Below are positions 6,544 through 7,576 of a stretch of DNA of 7,576 bases, piece by piece. The DNA lies in the NCBI GenBank assembly GCA_016763215.1, contig JAESUF010000130.1, positions 1 through 7,576 of the forward strand. The letters run 5' to 3'. Position numbers and translations under genes: made by a program. The notes under the pieces are model-generated. The model was not told where the DNA came from. It worked only from the letters and a program-made list of their open reading frames with translations, and made no database searches. The stretch's first letter is position 1; every line of letters begins with the position of its first letter. Source of the stretch: Flavobacteriaceae bacterium. Lineage in GTDB: Bacteria; Bacteroidota; Bacteroidia; Flavobacteriales; Flavobacteriaceae.

Positions 6544-7131
6544 CTATAAATCTTCTAATAGCAGCAAATATAAATCTTTAGAATTGCTATTGCCATAGTT
6601 TAAAAAATTATCATCGTTTTTTTCCACAGTGTAGTTCTTTACAGCACTAATGTTGGTAGGAATATTCTCTTTAAAATTTGATTTTATTCCTGTAAGTCCC
6701 TGCCCAGTATTCTTAACCAATTGGCTTGTTCTTGCAAACACAATAAAGTTATCAGTCAAAGATGCAATCTTATGAGTACTTAGCTGGTTGGAAGAAAAAA
6801 GGATGTCACCATTATCAGAGATTAAATGTTCACAGGTTGTAAAAAAGGGAATTGATTTCTCGAAATTAGTGCTAACTTTAAGTTTGGCTTTTTTCAAGTA
6901 TTTCTTAATTCCTTTATCAATACAGGTTACTCCTTTCCATTTATTTTCTTCTACAATTCGATCGATATTGTTGGCAACTTCTTTTTCTGTAATGCAGTAT
7001 AGAAATTTACCCCCTTTATTAATAAAATTGTGCACAAAAGCATCATCCAAAGACAAATGTACCTCCTGCATTTTAGCAGCATTTTCTTTGGATGATCTTA
7101 TATTACTGAATAATTTTTTAAAAAAACTCAT
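6544..7131 (-). CDS. Stand-alone LUD-domain (LutC/YkgG-like, DUF162) protein
   Basis: This is a 195-residue soluble protein. The N-terminus MSFFKKLFSN is basic and amphipathic. The central part resembles the LUD fold of LutC: GGKFLYCITEKEVANNI (40-56), then CEHLISDNGDILFSSNQLS (100-118) followed by IASLTDNFIVFARTSQLV (122-139). LutC relatives have an acidic residue followed by a TG-containing strand at this place; here Glu101 is kept and NG replaces TG, so the match is to the superfamily rather than to true LutC. LutC works with the iron-sulfur proteins LutA and LutB in lactate oxidation, but neither gene is nearby. Instead the gene sits between ftsH (14-base gap) and cdsA (1-base gap), an arrangement I recall from many flavobacteria. 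Its function is unknown; a link to membrane lipid synthesis or FtsH is an inference from position. Confidence 0.8.
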   Translation of the reverse strand: MSFFKKLFSNIRSSKENAAKMQEVHLSLDDAFVHNFINKGGKFLYCITEKEVANNIDRIVEENKWKGVTCIDKGIKKYLKKAKLKVSTNFEKSIPFFTTCEHLISDNGDILFSSNQLSTHKIASLTDNFIVFARTSQLVKNTGQGLTGIKSNFKENIPTNISAVKNYTVEKNDDNFLNYGNSNSKDLYLLLLEDL

Positions 7132-7145
7132 TAAAAAATTAATTA

Positions 7146-7576
7146 TTATTGTTCTTCGTTTGTTTCCTTACTTTTTGGATATTCTTCTTTTTCAAAAGGT
7201 CTTTCTCCAAAGACTTTAACTAAATCCTCTTTAAATATAACCTCTTTTTCTAATAACAACTCAGCAAGGATTGTTAATTGTTCTTTGTAGCCTTCTAAAA
7301 TACTAATAGCTCTTTTATATTGAATCTCAATCATCTTAGAGATCTCTTGATCAATTATTTTTGCAGTTTCTTCACTATAAGGCTTCACAAAAGCGTCATT
7401 TCCAGAAGAGTCGTAATAAGTAATATTTCCTACTCTTTCATTAAGACCGTAAACGGTAACCATAGCACGAGCTTGTTTGGTTACTTTTTCAAGATCACTT
7501 AGCGCTCCTGTTGAAATTTTATTAAAAATAACTTTCTCTGCTGCTCTACCTCCCAAAGTTGCACACATTTCATCCA
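7146..7576 (-). CDS. ftsH: ATP-dependent zinc metalloprotease FtsH, C-terminal fragment
   Basis: About 142 C-terminal residues are visible; the gene continues beyond the right edge, so the transmembrane part, the AAA+ module and the HExxH site are outside. The fragment begins DEMCATLGGRAAEKVIF, the conserved GGRAAE helix of the M41 peptidase domain. ISTGALSDLEKVT follows, whose Asp (codon 7496-7494) corresponds to the third zinc ligand, Asp495 in E. coli. ARAMVTVYGL and the helical C-terminal region are typical, and the protein ends in a hydrophilic, Glu/Lys-rich tail (EKEEYPKSKETNEEQ). FtsH degrades unassembled membrane proteins and, in E. coli, LpxC, thereby balancing lipopolysaccharide against phospholipid. 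It is the first visible gene of the leftward operon; the operon promoter must lie outside the window. Confidence 0.96.
   Translation of the reverse strand, partial: DEMCATLGGRAAEKVIFNKISTGALSDLEKVTKQARAMVTVYGLNERVGNITYYDSSGNDAFVKPYSEETAKIIDQEISKMIEIQYKRAISILEGYKEQLTILAELLLEKEVIFKEDLVKVFGERPFEKEEYPKSKETNEEQ

Noticed and set aside
6788..7502. Rightward open frames (6788-7219 and 7320-7502) opposite the LUD gene and ftsH
   Set aside because: Both are antisense to conserved coding sequence and have no recognisable motif.
1..7576. Mobile element, CRISPR array, tRNA/rRNA or defence system
   Set aside because: No transposase, integrase, regular direct repeats, cloverleaf or toxin/effector-type gene was seen; nearly all the sequence is accounted for by housekeeping-type genes.

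Overview
This window reads as ordinary chromosomal sequence from a marine-type Flavobacteriaceae bacterium (phylum Bacteroidota; relatives of Polaribacter or Tenacibaculum are plausible, but the genus is an inference). The grounds are the low GC content (about one third by eye), the absence of clear Shine-Dalgarno sites, a TAnnTTTG-type promoter element, lipoproteins with short FxSC lipoboxes, a DUF5117/DUF4953-type zinc metalloprotease, and the gene order ftsH - LUD protein - cdsA - psd - acyl-CoA-binding protein, which I recall as typical of flavobacterial chromosomes.

Left part (1-3147): the N-terminus of an alpha/beta-hydrolase lipoprotein runs leftward off the window edge. A 199-base divergent intergenic region separates it from a large rightward gene for a secreted, probably periplasmic, zinc metalloprotease of 875 residues. 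The intergenic region carries a promoter and a hairpin for the hydrolase. The metalloprotease gene ends in a hairpin terminator.

Middle (3148-4178): a rightward gene for a YfcH-like (TIGR01777) NAD(P)-dependent epimerase/oxidoreductase starts only 13 bases after the terminator's T-run. A convergent intergenic region follows; it contains a strong GC-rich hairpin with a T-run in the leftward direction.

Right part (4179-7576): six leftward genes lie tightly packed (gaps of 14, 1, 4 and 0 bases, then a 4-base overlap). In transcription order they are ftsH (C-terminal part only), a stand-alone LUD-domain protein, cdsA, a short-form phosphatidylserine decarboxylase, a bacterial acyl-CoA-binding protein and a YceI-like lipoprotein. 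The theme is membrane lipid supply and membrane protein quality control. CdsA makes CDP-diacylglycerol, Psd makes phosphatidylethanolamine, and the acyl-CoA-binding protein probably buffers acyl thioesters. FtsH controls lipid and protein balance in the membrane, and YceI-family proteins bind isoprenoid-type lipids. PssA, the enzyme between CdsA and Psd, is not in the window.

I found no mobile element, CRISPR array, RNA gene or defence system, and no clearly novel system. The points most worth a second look are the ACBP-YceI pair at the end of the phospholipid operon, the stand-alone LUD protein, the terminator set almost against the yfcH-like start codon, and the hairpin at the predicted mRNA 5' end of the hydrolase gene.
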